From Agarilytica sp045430345 (GTDB taxonomy: Bacteria > Pseudomonadota > Gammaproteobacteria > Pseudomonadales > Cellvibrionaceae): a stretch of DNA of 64,000 nucleotides. The DNA lies in contig JAILXT010000001.1 in assembly GCA_045430345.1 (NCBI GenBank), positions 62,001-126,000 of the forward strand, read 5' to 3'. Within the stretch, counting starts at the first letter, position 1; the number at the start of each line of letters is the position of its first letter. The position numbers and the translations under genes were made by a program. Below the pieces are notes generated by a model, which saw only the letters and a program-made list of their open reading frames with translations, was not told the origin of the DNA and searched no databases. Shown here in pieces: positions 24,748 to 33,819 of the stretch.

Positions 24748-25896
24748 ATGCCTTATTGGCGTTTATCGTCAGTCTATTTTTTCTACTTCTCCGTCGTCGG
24801 TGCTTTGTCCCCCTATTGGGGGATTTATCTTCAAAGTCTAGGGTTTCAGCCTCAGCAAATTGGTATCATTTTCTCGGTACCGATGATCACCAAATTGATT
24901 GCGCCTAATGTGTGGAGTTGGCTTTCTGATCGAAGCGGTCAGCGTATGCTGGTCATGCGCTTGGGGGCTTTGGGCGCGTGTTGTTTTTTTGTTGGCATTT
25001 TCATTCGTAATGATTACGCAGGCTTAATCTTATTTACGGCTTTGTATAGCGTATTTTGGAATGCTGTGTTACCGCAATTTGAAGCAGTGACGCTCTCTTT
25101 TCTGGGCGATCGTGCGGAGCATTACAGTAAGGTTCGGCTTTGGGGCTCTGTTGGTTTTATCTGTACAGTTGTGGCTTTGGGTTGGGTGTTTGAACACTTA
25201 GCGATTGCGTGGCTTCCCGTATTTGTTCTTATTTTTCTTGTGGGAATATTTATTTTTTCCTGTGCTTTACCTGCATTAGCATCACAATCACTTGAAAGTA
25301 AACGTGGTGATTTTGTCAAAACTCTTTTGTCTAATCGAGTGTATCTCTTTTTCCTGGCGTTGTTGTTTTTACAGCTGAGTCACGGTGTTTATTATGTATT
25401 TTATTCAATTTATTTGGAGGCGCATGGATACGCGAAGTTTTCGATTGGGCTTCTATGGGCGATCGGCGTGGTTAGCGAAATTGTTATTTTTCTCTACGTT
25501 CCACAGCTTTTCAAAAGGTTTTCGTTATTCAGACTATTGTCTTTCAGTTTTTTAATGACCGCCGTGAGGTGGTTCGTTATTGGTGCTTTTCCCGAAAATG
25601 TGCCATTAATTATGTTGGCCCAGTTGGTGCACGCTCTTTCTTTTGGTGTTGTGCACGCGGTTGCCATACAGTTTATCAAATCTAGGTTTAGTGATGCATC
25701 GCAAGGGCAGGCTCAGGCGTTTTACTCCGCGGCAAGTTTTGGAGGTGGTGCGGCATTGGGCGCATACCTAAGCGGTTTGTTGTGGGATATATCACCACAG
25801 TTGACGTTTAATCTTGCGGCGATGTCGGCGCTTTGTGCGTGGGGGCTATGCGTTGTCTTTTTGCGCAAAAGGATCGACGACTCAAGGCCTCGGTAA
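24748..25896 (+). CDS. MFS transporter (HcaT-like family)
   Basis: A 382-residue permease with about 12 membrane helices. It opens YWRLSSVYFFYFSVVGALSPYWGIYLQSLGF, typical of the MFS_1-like group that includes HcaT of E. coli (3-phenylpropionate-related transporter). The central LSDRSGQRMLVMRLG is the conserved loop between helices 2 and 3. The gene starts 12 bp after aroC, as in Pseudomonas, so co-transcription is likely. The substrate cannot be told from sequence. Confidence 0.85.
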   Translation: MPYWRLSSVYFFYFSVVGALSPYWGIYLQSLGFQPQQIGIIFSVPMITKLIAPNVWSWLSDRSGQRMLVMRLGALGACCFFVGIFIRNDYAGLILFTALYSVFWNAVLPQFEAVTLSFLGDRAEHYSKVRLWGSVGFICTVVALGWVFEHLAIAWLPVFVLIFLVGIFIFSCALPALASQSLESKRGDFVKTLLSNRVYLFFLALLFLQLSHGVYYVFYSIYLEAHGYAKFSIGLLWAIGVVSEIVIFLYVPQLFKRFSLFRLLSFSFLMTAVRWFVIGAFPENVPLIMLAQLVHALSFGVVHAVAIQFIKSRFSDASQGQAQAFYSAASFGGGAALGAYLSGLLWDISPQLTFNLAAMSALCAWGLCVVFLRKRIDDSRPR

Positions 25897-26271
25897 AAGG
25901 TCAATCCGCCATTGGTCTGAGTTTTTACGCGATATTGTTATAATGTGCTGTTCTAAGTGTATTTCGCATATGAATTTTTATGATCACTTGTTGAAATGTC
26001 TCCTCAAAAACGGTTTACTAAGGCTAGATCGGCTTTCTGTTGGGGGCGTATTCGTACCGTAAAGGGCATGGGTATGTTTGGATATTACGAATGCGTATTA
26101 TTTATATGCTTCACCTTGTTCCTCTCAGCGACAGTCTAGCCTTAAGATAATGATTCGAATGTAGAACGCTAGTTGTATCTTAACGTGGTAAAGCGTCAAA
26201 TTGGTCCGGAGGAAAACTATCGTGAGCTCGTCTTGAGTATCCATAGTAGCCTTCAAAATAACGGGTGACAT
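25897..26271. other. 375-bp intergenic region with a possible promoter
   Basis: TGTTATAAT at 25936-25944 is an extended -10 box, but 330 bp before the next annotated gene. A 30-codon frame (25970-26062) follows without a ribosome site and is probably not a gene. A GGAGGAAA at 26210 precedes a four-codon GTG frame only. No other feature is visible; an untranslated leader for the gene at 26272 or a small RNA is possible. Confidence 0.35.
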
Positions 26272-27258
26272 ATGATTAAAATAGTCTCTATCCCTTTCTT
26301 TTTTCTTATTGTTTTTAGCGCTTCTTCAGCGTTTTCAGCTAAGAATTGTCCCGCGATTAATTGTGATTGCAGTAGTATTCCCAATGATAATTGGATGAAA
26401 TCCTGCGCCGCGCATGAGGAACGCATAAAGAAGGCATGTGTTGCTAATTCGAATACTCCGAAAGATTATTGTTCTGTTCATGGCCCCAAAGCGAGACCCC
26501 TTCCGCTTGCTATCGAGTTTAGCGAATTTAACCTTGATCCATCCACAGACGTTGGTGCGTTGAATGAAAAGGTTGCCGCGTTATATTGGTCCATTCATGC
26601 AGACTCAGTTGAAGCCCAGGACGCGTTTGAGGAAAAGAGCTATGCGCGTTCTTTGCAGATATTAAAACTGATAGATTCAAATATTGATAACCTCTTTGAG
26701 ATGCAGCAGAAGGTCGCTTTTATTTACCTTTCCCGCGACGATGCACGTAAAGCGGCCGGCTATTGGAAAAAATATGCCAGCGATACGAATAAGTACGCGA
26801 AGAAAATTAAAGCCTTGGGGATGAGTATTTATGATCAGTACCCAACAGCGACATCAAAGAAAGAAAAGAAAATATTTGGTGTGTTATCTCAGAAAACCCT
26901 GCGAATGGCGGGTAAAGCCTATGAGCATGCTGGTTATGGGGCAGGGCAAGCAAAACAGTACAAAAAGGCTGCTCGTGCGTGGAAGTCCGCAGCGGATGTT
27001 TCGAATACCCTAACGGCGATGAGTCGAGCTCTTGATGCAAAAGCGGGCGCAATTAAGTTTTCTGAGTTTCAGGCCGCTGCACGTTTACATCGTGCGAGCT
27101 ATCATTGGATGCTAAACGAAAATACTAAAACCTCGGTTGAGGTGTTGAAGGCGTCGCAAAAGCTTGTTGATGACGATTCACAAAAAGATATTGAGAGCCT
27201 GATGGATTCTGAGTCAAAGCGTGCGGAAGACGAAGGTTTGAAGTTGTTTGGTCGTTAA
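26272..27258 (+). CDS. Exported Cys-rich helical repeat protein, unknown
   Basis: A 328-residue protein with a signal peptide (about 1-23, ending AFSA). Six Cys residues fall within 42 residues at 26, 31, 33, 45, 56 and 67, suggesting a disulfide-bonded cap. The rest is alpha-helical and reads like degenerate TPR repeats (SYARSLQILKLIDSNI, DARKAAGYWKKYAS, KAYEHAGYGAGQAKQYKKAARAWKSAADV). It is probably periplasmic. I do not recognise the family. It stands alone between the aroC/MFS pair and a convergent outer-membrane gene. Confidence 0.6.
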   Translation: MIKIVSIPFFFLIVFSASSAFSAKNCPAINCDCSSIPNDNWMKSCAAHEERIKKACVANSNTPKDYCSVHGPKARPLPLAIEFSEFNLDPSTDVGALNEKVAALYWSIHADSVEAQDAFEEKSYARSLQILKLIDSNIDNLFEMQQKVAFIYLSRDDARKAAGYWKKYASDTNKYAKKIKALGMSIYDQYPTATSKKEKKIFGVLSQKTLRMAGKAYEHAGYGAGQAKQYKKAARAWKSAADVSNTLTAMSRALDAKAGAIKFSEFQAAARLHRASYHWMLNENTKTSVEVLKASQKLVDDDSQKDIESLMDSESKRAEDEGLKLFGR

Positions 27259-27284
27259 TGCTGCGGGCTAATGACGTATCGATA

Positions 27285-27311
27285 CCATGCCCAACAGGAG
27301 GTTGGGCATGG
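27285..27311 (+). terminator. Hairpin after the Cys-rich protein gene
   Basis: A perfect 11-bp inverted repeat CCATGCCCAAC / GTTGGGCATGG with loop AGGAG, 26 bp past the stop codon. The downstream sequence is T-rich but not a run (GTTATTTATC), so it is a likely but imperfect terminator between convergent genes. Confidence 0.6.
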
Positions 27312-27383
27312 GTTATTTATCTCTCAATACTTACCGCATCACGTTTCCGGAATTTATTCATCTTCCCAGCGTTTATTGTTTTC

Positions 27384-28280
27384 TTATAGCCCAACTGTAA
27401 AGCGTAAAAAGGGGCCGGATACTTTGATTTTCGAGGCTAGCCCACCCATGTCGTCCGCCATAAATTTCGCTTTTTTATACCCAATGTCAAAGCTGTAATC
27501 GTAGCCGTGATCTTTCGTCCCATAAGATAGAAGTGATTCTGTATCACTGTAATATTCGTTTTCGGTATTGTTGTATTGGAAGGTGTAGCTAAATCGCCAG
27601 TCGGACTCAAACAGGGGAAATGAAAGACGAGTAAAAACTAAAATAGGGGAGTCTTCGAGTATGCCAGTTACTGTCGAAGTATTGGCTGTCGTGCCTTCAG
27701 TGTCTTCGCCTGTGTCACCGCCGTCGCCACCATCTCCCTCGTCGCCGCCATCACCATCATCGACGGGCACAAATGTGAGTGCAACTTCCCCTTCGATTTC
27801 TCGCTGGGTAACCCCTATGTCTAGATCAAGGCCGCCCTCGGCCAAAGAGTAATACAGGCTTATATCTTGGTAGCTCAAATCAATCGTTGAATCTAGGGCG
27901 GTTGCAGCGGGTATGATTGTATCCACAAAGTTGAGGTCACGGGTTAAGGTGGTTTTGCCTTCTTCGGATAGCGGGGCGTTTTCGTAACGGACTCTCGGGA
28001 GAAAGGGGATGTTGTGGCGAAATTCCACGAAATAGGATGTTTGTGATGTGTCTCCAATGCCAATTTCGTGAGCCGAAAAGCGCGATGCAATGACATCTCC
28101 GTCCGCATCCGTAAAGTTGTCGGATTGGAGTTGGTTTTGTATGTTTGCAGTCCAGTAGCTAGCGCCAAACTTTATGCCGAGTGTCGATTCAGCATTTACT
28201 GCGGGGCCGTAAAATACGGCCAGAGCAAACACGAAACTCGAAGCGATTTTATGCTGTTTGGCCTGTTTTGATATATCCAT
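27384..28280 (-). CDS. Outer-membrane beta-barrel protein (TIGR04219-like)
   Basis: A 298-residue protein with an N-terminal signal region (SSFVFALAVFYGPAVNAES), then barrel strands (GIKFGASYWTANIQ, SYFVEFRHNIP, FSYTFQYNNTENEYYS). It ends GPFLRFTVGL. The pattern LDLDIGVTQREIEG with LSYQDISLYYSL resembles the TIGR04219 family. A Gly/Asp-rich acidic insertion (about 175-200, VDDGDGGDEGDGGDGGD) lies between strands and may bind calcium or form a flexible surface loop. The ATG at 28280 has AGGTGA six bases upstream. Function unknown. Confidence 0.62.
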   Translation of the reverse strand: MDISKQAKQHKIASSFVFALAVFYGPAVNAESTLGIKFGASYWTANIQNQLQSDNFTDADGDVIASRFSAHEIGIGDTSQTSYFVEFRHNIPFLPRVRYENAPLSEEGKTTLTRDLNFVDTIIPAATALDSTIDLSYQDISLYYSLAEGGLDLDIGVTQREIEGEVALTFVPVDDGDGGDEGDGGDGGDTGEDTEGTTANTSTVTGILEDSPILVFTRLSFPLFESDWRFSYTFQYNNTENEYYSDTESLLSYGTKDHGYDYSFDIGYKKAKFMADDMGGLASKIKVSGPFLRFTVGL

Positions 28281-28376
28281 ATTGTTCACCTGTTTCGTGG
28301 TCCGGGTTTAGTTATATCTTATTGTTAGTGACGTCCACTTTTAAATCGTCTAGTTAGTATATAGCAGCAAAGTGAC

Positions 28377-29246
28377 TTATTTGTGGTCTTCCAGTACGCG
28401 ATAGAATGCTTTCGCTGCATTGCCCAATGAGCGCTTTTGATGTTTTATGACCCCTAGCTCTCGCTGCAAGCTTACCCGGGGTAAATCGAGTATTTTCATA
28501 TGTTTGTCAATTAAGGTTGTGGGCAGCACGCTCCAGCCTAAGCCGACGGAAACCATCATCTTGATGGTTTCTAAATAATTCGTTGCCATGCTGAGCTTGA
28601 TTGGAAGTGACTTTTTATCGAAAGTCGATTTCACCAAGCGACCGGTAAAGGTGTTTAGGTCTGGCAAAATCGCGGGCTGCATACTGAGGTCTTTTAAGCT
28701 TAGCGAGGATGCTTTTGCGAGGGGGTGATCCGGCCCGGCAACAAACTTAAGGGGGTCATGCCACAGCACATCGCTTTCAAGTGGTGCTTCCAGTTTTGGG
28801 GCGAGGGTGACCACGGCCAGCTCGCATTCACCTTTAATGACTTTGTCGTGTGCTTGTTCTGAATCTAGAAATTCAAACTGCAAATTTACATTTCTATGCT
28901 GAGACGCGAAAGCACGCAGTACGGGTGGCAAGTGATGCAAGCCGATATGGTGGCTGGTGGCCACTCGCAGTGTTCCCACGATCTCGCCGGAAAGTTCTCG
29001 AATGGCGCGCTCGGTATCTTGTATGTTCTGCAGAATCTTTAATGCGTCAGGCATCAAGGCGTTCCCGGCTTCCGTGAGTGCCACTTCCTTGCCCAGGCGA
29101 TCAAATAGCGTGTGATTGAGGTGAGCCTCCAGTGACGCAATACGCTTACTTACGGCGGGTTGTGTAATGAAGAGTTCGCGTGCGGCTACCGAGAATGACG
29201 CGGTACGTGCGACGGCGATAAATGCTTTGAGTGAATCGGTATCCAT
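28377..29246 (-). CDS. LysR-family regulator divergent from leuCDB
   Basis: A 289-residue LysR regulator. The N-terminal winged helix covers about 1-60 (TASFSVAARELFITQPAVSKRIASLEAHL), followed by the linker helix and a periplasmic-binding-like effector domain (about 90-289). It lies divergent from leuC, and the shared region holds a palindrome and a predicted leuC promoter. LysR proteins commonly activate the divergent operon in the presence of a pathway intermediate, so an activator of leucine synthesis is the best guess; in Pseudomonas a LysR gene also sits beside leuC. The effector is unknown. Confidence 0.85.
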   Translation of the reverse strand: MDTDSLKAFIAVARTASFSVAARELFITQPAVSKRIASLEAHLNHTLFDRLGKEVALTEAGNALMPDALKILQNIQDTERAIRELSGEIVGTLRVATSHHIGLHHLPPVLRAFASQHRNVNLQFEFLDSEQAHDKVIKGECELAVVTLAPKLEAPLESDVLWHDPLKFVAGPDHPLAKASSLSLKDLSMQPAILPDLNTFTGRLVKSTFDKKSLPIKLSMATNYLETIKMMVSVGLGWSVLPTTLIDKHMKILDLPRVSLQRELGVIKHQKRSLGNAAKAFYRVLEDHK

Positions 29247-29259
29247 CTACGTATTTATA

Positions 29260-29282
29260 TTGCATTCCTATAAGGAATGCAA
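29260..29282. promoter_or_regulatory. Palindromic LysR-type operator in the leu intergenic region
   Basis: Perfect 9-bp arms TTGCATTCC / GGAATGCAA around a 5-bp spacer. It contains the T-N11-A form of LysR recognition sites. The centre (29271) lies 14 bp upstream of the divergent LysR start codon region and about 65 bp upstream of the predicted leuC transcription start, the classic activation site position. It may also autoregulate the regulator gene. Confidence 0.75.
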
Positions 29283-29300
29283 ATTATGAAAATAATGAAT

Positions 29301-29329
29301 TTGAGTTATTTGCTTGATCGCCCTAGAAT
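29301..29329 (+). promoter_or_regulatory. Sigma-70 promoter of leuCDB
   Basis: A TTGAGT box, 17 bp, then TAGAAT; four and five of six consensus matches. The predicted start is near 29336, giving a 70-base leader before leuC. The palindrome upstream is positioned for activation by the LysR protein. Confidence 0.65.
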
Positions 29330-29406
29330 CCCCCCAGCTAAAGAAAGGTCTATCCAGGCCATCTATTTATCATCATCAAAGTATTCAGAATTAAGAGAGG
29401 ATTGAG

Positions 29407-30825
29407 ATGTCGGCGCGAACCCTATACGACAAGCTTTGGGATCTGCATGTAGTGACAGAAAGAGAGGATGGTACAGCGTTGATCTATATTGATCGCCATA
29501 TCATTCACGAAGTTACCACACCACAGGCGTTTGAAGGTCTGCGCCTGGCTGACCGTAAACCATGGCGTGTGGATAGTATTCTCGCGACTGCGGATCACAA
29601 TGTGCCGACGACGATTAATGAGCGTCGTTCAGGTGTTGACGGCATTGAAGATCCTATTTCAAAGCTACAGGTGAAAACACTTGATGATAACTGCGATGAG
29701 TTAGGCATTGTTGAATTCAAAATTAACGACCCTCGCCAAGGAATTGTTCACGTTGTTGGCCCAGAGACTGGCGCGTGCCTACCGGGTATGACGATTGTGT
29801 GCGGTGATTCTCACACGTCTACCAATGGCGCGTTGGCCGCACTATCTATCGGGATCGGTACCAGTGAAGTTGAGCATGTACTTGCAACGCAGTGTTTAGT
29901 TGCCAAGAAAATGAAAAACATGCTCGTAAAAGTTGATGGTCAACTAGGAAAAGGCGTGACAGCAAAAGATGTTGTACTTGCTGTGATTGGTAAAATCGGT
30001 ACGGCAGGTGGTACAGGTTACGCGATTGAATTTGGTGGTGAAGTGATTCGCTCAATGTCGATGGAAGGGCGGCTGACTATTTGCAATATGGCAATCGAAG
30101 CCGGTGCGCGTGCTGGCATGGTGTCTTTCGATTCTATTACTGAGGCATATGTTAAAGGGCGGTCATTCGCGCCTGCGGGTGAGCTTTGGGATCAAGCGAT
30201 GACACAATGGCAAGATCTCACAAGTGACGATGGCGCTGAGTTTGATGTTGTTGTTGAGCTCAAGGGTGAAGATATAGAGCCGCAAGTTACCTGGGGCACA
30301 TCGCCCGAGATGGTGGTACCTGTGGGAGCCAATGTGCCTGACCCAGCGCAAGAATCCGATGAGGTGAAGCAGCGTGATATTGAACGAGCGCTGCAGTATA
30401 TGGATCTTTCTGCAGGACAAGCGATTACCGATATTGCGGTAGACCGTGTGTTTATTGGGTCTTGCACGAACTCTCGTATTGAAGATATGAGAGCGGCGGC
30501 GGAAGTGGTAAAAGGCCGCCAGAAAGCCGATAGCGTTAAGCAAGTATTGATTGTGCCTGGGTCTGGGGCGGTTAAACAGCAAGCCGAAAAAGAAGGCCTC
30601 GATAAGATATTTAAAGACGCAGGCATGGAATGGCGAGAGCCTGGTTGTTCAATGTGTTTGGCGATGAATGCGGATAAACTCGGTGACGGTGAGCATTGCG
30701 CATCAACCTCTAATCGTAACTTCCAAGGCCGACAGGGCTTTGGTGGGCGTACGCACCTTGTGAGCCCTGCTATGGCTGCAGCAGCAGCGATCGCAGGTAC
30801 TTTTGTTGATGTTCGTGAATTTTAA
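29407..30825 (+). CDS. leuC: 3-isopropylmalate dehydratase, large subunit
   Basis: A 472-residue aconitase-family subunit that isomerises 2-isopropylmalate to 3-isopropylmalate with LeuD. The three [4Fe-4S] cysteines are Cys353 (GSCTNSR), Cys414 and Cys417 (GCSMC). Typical stretches TVCGDSHTSTNGA and NRNFQGRQG are present. A GAGAGGATTGAG ribosome region precedes the ATG. It is the first gene of leuCDB-asd under the predicted LysR-controlled promoter. Confidence 0.97.
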   Translation: MSARTLYDKLWDLHVVTEREDGTALIYIDRHIIHEVTTPQAFEGLRLADRKPWRVDSILATADHNVPTTINERRSGVDGIEDPISKLQVKTLDDNCDELGIVEFKINDPRQGIVHVVGPETGACLPGMTIVCGDSHTSTNGALAALSIGIGTSEVEHVLATQCLVAKKMKNMLVKVDGQLGKGVTAKDVVLAVIGKIGTAGGTGYAIEFGGEVIRSMSMEGRLTICNMAIEAGARAGMVSFDSITEAYVKGRSFAPAGELWDQAMTQWQDLTSDDGAEFDVVVELKGEDIEPQVTWGTSPEMVVPVGANVPDPAQESDEVKQRDIERALQYMDLSAGQAITDIAVDRVFIGSCTNSRIEDMRAAAEVVKGRQKADSVKQVLIVPGSGAVKQQAEKEGLDKIFKDAGMEWREPGCSMCLAMNADKLGDGEHCASTSNRNFQGRQGFGGRTHLVSPAMAAAAAIAGTFVDVREF

Positions 30826-30846
30826 GGCAACGTTAGGAGACTCAAA

Positions 30847-31497
30847 ATGAAAAGCTTTACTCAACACTCAGGTCTTGTTGCCCCAATGGATCAAGCCAAT
30901 ATCGATACGGATCTTATTATTCCAAAGCAGTTTCTAAAATCGATTAAACGAACCGGGTTCGGCCCCAATTTATTTGACTCGGTACGTTATCTAGACAACG
31001 GCGAGCCAGGAATGGATAATTCGCAGCGCCAGTTGAACCCCGATTTTCCATTGAATCACCCGCGATATAAGGGCGCCAGTATTTTACTCGCGCGGGAAAA
31101 CTTTGGGTGTGGTTCCAGCCGGGAGCATGCACCTTGGGCCCTGGATGAATACGGTTTTCGCGCGATAATCGCGCCAAGTTATGCGGATATCTTTTTCGGT
31201 AATTGTTTCAAAAATGGTTTACTGCCTATCGTTTTAGACGAGGCCATTGTCGACACGCTATTTAACGATATGTACGCCGATGAAGGCTACGCGCTTTCTA
31301 TTGATTTGGAAGCGCAAGAAGTCGTGACGCCAAATGGCGAGCGTTATGGTTTCGAGATCGATGCGTTCCGCAAGCATTGTATGGTCAATGGTTTTGACGA
31401 TATCAGCCTTACATTGCAGCAGTCGGATAGTATTCGACAATACGAAACAGATTTAAAAGCGCGATCGCCTTGGCTTTTCGACGCTATTTCTTTTTAA
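30847..31497 (+). CDS. leuD: 3-isopropylmalate dehydratase, small subunit
   Basis: A 216-residue swivel-domain partner of LeuC, near the usual 200 residues. It has the substrate-side FGCGSSREHAPWAL motif and the N-terminal NIDTDLIIPKQFL. It begins 21 bp after leuC with a GGAGA ribosome site, so the two subunits are made from one message. Confidence 0.96.
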   Translation: MKSFTQHSGLVAPMDQANIDTDLIIPKQFLKSIKRTGFGPNLFDSVRYLDNGEPGMDNSQRQLNPDFPLNHPRYKGASILLARENFGCGSSREHAPWALDEYGFRAIIAPSYADIFFGNCFKNGLLPIVLDEAIVDTLFNDMYADEGYALSIDLEAQEVVTPNGERYGFEIDAFRKHCMVNGFDDISLTLQQSDSIRQYETDLKARSPWLFDAISF

Positions 31498-31524
31498 TTT
31501 TACGCGAGCTATGGGGAATAAATC

Positions 31525-32598
31525 GTGAGTAAGAAAGTTATTATTTTGCCGGGGGATGGCATTGGGCCGGAAATTATGGCCGAGGCTGTAAAAGTGTTGA
31601 ATGCGGTCGACACTAAATTCAAGTTGGGTTTAAAGCTTGAAGAAGATTGTATCGGTGGTTCTGCGGTAGATAAATATGGTGTGCCATTAGCGAATTCTAC
31701 CTTAGAGCTATGCCACAGTGCGGATGCTGTTTTGATGGGCTCCGTAGGCGGACCAAAATGGGATCAGTTGGATTCAAGTATTCGTCCAGAAAAAGGCTTA
31801 CTAAAAATTCGCTACGAAATGGCGTTGTTTTCTAACCTTCGTCCCGCGATTTTGTATCCTCAATTGGCCGACGCTTCTGCGTTAAAACCCGAAGTGGTAT
31901 CGGGGCTGGATATGTTGATCGTTCGCGAGCTAACCGGCGGTATTTATTTCGGTGAGCCGCGAGGTATTCGCATATTGGATAACGGTGAACGCCAAGGGTA
32001 TAACACTTACGTTTATTCCGAGAGCGAGATCGAGCGTATTGGCCGCAGTGCATTTGAGATGGCGCGTAAGCGCGGTAAGAAAGTATGTTCGGTGGATAAA
32101 TCTAACGTTCTAGAAGTGACTGTTTTGTGGCGAGAAGTGATGCAGTCCTTAGCGAAAGACTATCCGGATGTTGAGTTAACACATATGTATGTTGATAACG
32201 CAGCGATGCAGTTGGTGCGTACACCCAAGCAGTTTGACGTGATTGTTACGGGCAATATGTTTGGCGATATTTTATCTGACACCGCGGCAATGTTGACCGG
32301 CTCGATTGGTATGTTGCCCTCTGCAAGTTTGGATGCAAATGGCAAGGGGTTGTATGAGCCTGTTCATGGTTCTGCGCCAGACATAGCTGGTCAAGGTATT
32401 GCGAATCCTTTGGCAACGATCCTGTCGGCTGCCATGATGTTCCGTTACTCCTTAGATGAGCCTAAAGTCGCTCAGTCGATCGAAGCCGCTGTTGGAAAAG
32501 TATTGGATCAAGGCTGCCGTACCAGCGATATATATTCTGAAGGCACAACGAAAGTATCGACCTCTGAAATGGGCGATGCAGTGGTTGCTGCGCTTTAA
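31525..32598 (+). CDS. leuB: 3-isopropylmalate dehydrogenase
   Basis: A 357-residue NAD-dependent oxidative decarboxylase giving 2-oxoisocaproate, the leucine keto acid. ILPGDGIGPEIMAE is the family N-terminus; active-site residues lie in the YVDNAAMQL stretch and in the GNMFGDILSDTAAMLTGSIG segment. The initiation codon is GTG with GGGG seven to nine bases upstream. It continues the leuCD operon; asd follows 35 bp later. Confidence 0.96.
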   Translation: MSKKVIILPGDGIGPEIMAEAVKVLNAVDTKFKLGLKLEEDCIGGSAVDKYGVPLANSTLELCHSADAVLMGSVGGPKWDQLDSSIRPEKGLLKIRYEMALFSNLRPAILYPQLADASALKPEVVSGLDMLIVRELTGGIYFGEPRGIRILDNGERQGYNTYVYSESEIERIGRSAFEMARKRGKKVCSVDKSNVLEVTVLWREVMQSLAKDYPDVELTHMYVDNAAMQLVRTPKQFDVIVTGNMFGDILSDTAAMLTGSIGMLPSASLDANGKGLYEPVHGSAPDIAGQGIANPLATILSAAMMFRYSLDEPKVAQSIEAAVGKVLDQGCRTSDIYSEGTTKVSTSEMGDAVVAAL

Positions 32599-32633
32599 TG
32601 ACGCGCAGCACTTAAAAAATTAAGGTGAGAAAA

Positions 32634-33755
32634 ATGAAAGTTGGATTTGTTGGCTGGCGCGGTATGGTGGGCTCAGTGCTCATGAGGCGCATGTTAGAAG
32701 AGAATGATTTTGCCAATATAGAACCGGTGTTTTTTACGACCTCGAATGTCGGGGGGCAAGGCCCGGATGTTGGTGTTGAAATACCGGCTTTGAAAGATGC
32801 GTATGATTTAGATGCATTAAAGTCTTTGGATGCCATTATCAGCTGCCAGGGCGGTGACTATACGACACGCGTTTTTGCTGACCTGCGTAATGGTGGTTGG
32901 CAAGGTTACTGGATCGATGCTGCGTCCACACTGCGAATGGCGGATGATGCGGTATTAATTCTTGATCCGGTGAACAAGAATGTTATTCAAGAGGGCCTTA
33001 AAAGCGGTATCAAAAATTATATCGGCGGCAATTGTACTGTTAGCTTGATGCTGATGGGCTTGGGCGGATTATTCCGAGCAGGGCACGTTGAGTGGGTCAG
33101 TGCGATGACGTATCAAGCCGCGAGTGGCGCGGGTGCCAGAAATATGCGCGAACTGATCTCTCAGATGGGTGAAATTAAATCTAGCGTTGCGCAAGCCTTG
33201 AGTGATCCCGCGTCGGCGATTCTCGATATTGATCGGCAAGTGGCATCAACAATGCGTGAAGGTTTAAGTATTGATGAGTTTGGCGCGCCGCTGGCGGGCA
33301 GCTTATTGCCGTACATTGATAAGCAAATGGACGGCGGGCAAAGCCGCGAAGAATGGAAGGCCGAGGTTGAAACCAACAAAATTCTCGGAACGCATGCCGC
33401 AAACAGCTCTGTGACGCCAATACCTGTCGACGGGATCTGTGTTCGTATTGGGGCCATGCGCTGCCATAGTCAGGCGCTCACGATCAAGTTGAACAAAGAT
33501 ATACCCCTGGGTGACATTAGCGAACTAATTGCACAGGGGAGTGAGTGGTCGAAAGTGATCCCAAATGACCGTGACATTACGTTGCAGGAACTGACGCCGA
33601 CTAAAGTCACCGGAACGCTGTCTGTCCCTGTAGGACGGTTACGTAAGATGTCGATGGGGCCTGAGTACGTGAGCGCTTTTACCGTGGGAGATCAATTGCT
33701 TTGGGGTGCGGCTGAGCCACTTCGTCGTATGTTGAGAATTCTACTAGAGCAATAG
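32634..33755 (+). CDS. asd: Aspartate-semialdehyde dehydrogenase
   Basis: A 373-residue enzyme that reduces aspartyl phosphate to the semialdehyde, the branch point for lysine, threonine, methionine and diaminopimelate. The NADP motif GWRGMVGS is at 7-14, and the catalytic Cys is 134 in GGNCTVSLM. A further region with RIGAMRCHSQALT binds substrate. The ATG at 32634 has AAGGTGA; the GTG nine bases upstream is the less likely start. It belongs to the leu operon, as in Pseudomonas, and ends at a terminator. Confidence 0.97.
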   Translation: MKVGFVGWRGMVGSVLMRRMLEENDFANIEPVFFTTSNVGGQGPDVGVEIPALKDAYDLDALKSLDAIISCQGGDYTTRVFADLRNGGWQGYWIDAASTLRMADDAVLILDPVNKNVIQEGLKSGIKNYIGGNCTVSLMLMGLGGLFRAGHVEWVSAMTYQAASGAGARNMRELISQMGEIKSSVAQALSDPASAILDIDRQVASTMREGLSIDEFGAPLAGSLLPYIDKQMDGGQSREEWKAEVETNKILGTHAANSSVTPIPVDGICVRIGAMRCHSQALTIKLNKDIPLGDISELIAQGSEWSKVIPNDRDITLQELTPTKVTGTLSVPVGRLRKMSMGPEYVSAFTVGDQLLWGAAEPLRRMLRILLEQ

Positions 33756-33785
33756 GCTTTTAAGCTCGAGGTGATGTTTGCATCT

Positions 33786-33819
33786 AACGCCTGGCATTTT
33801 GCTGGGCGTTCTTCGTTTT
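33786..33819 (+). terminator. Terminator of the leuCDB-asd operon
   Basis: An 11-bp stem AACGCCTGGCA / TGCTGGGCGTT with one G-U pair and loop TTT, followed by CTTCGTTTT. It lies 30 bp after asd and separates the amino-acid operon from fimV. Confidence 0.7.

Noticed and set aside
30163..30626. Two minus-strand frames of about 140 codons inside leuC
   Set aside because: They are fully covered by leuC, whose cluster cysteines and family motifs are intact.
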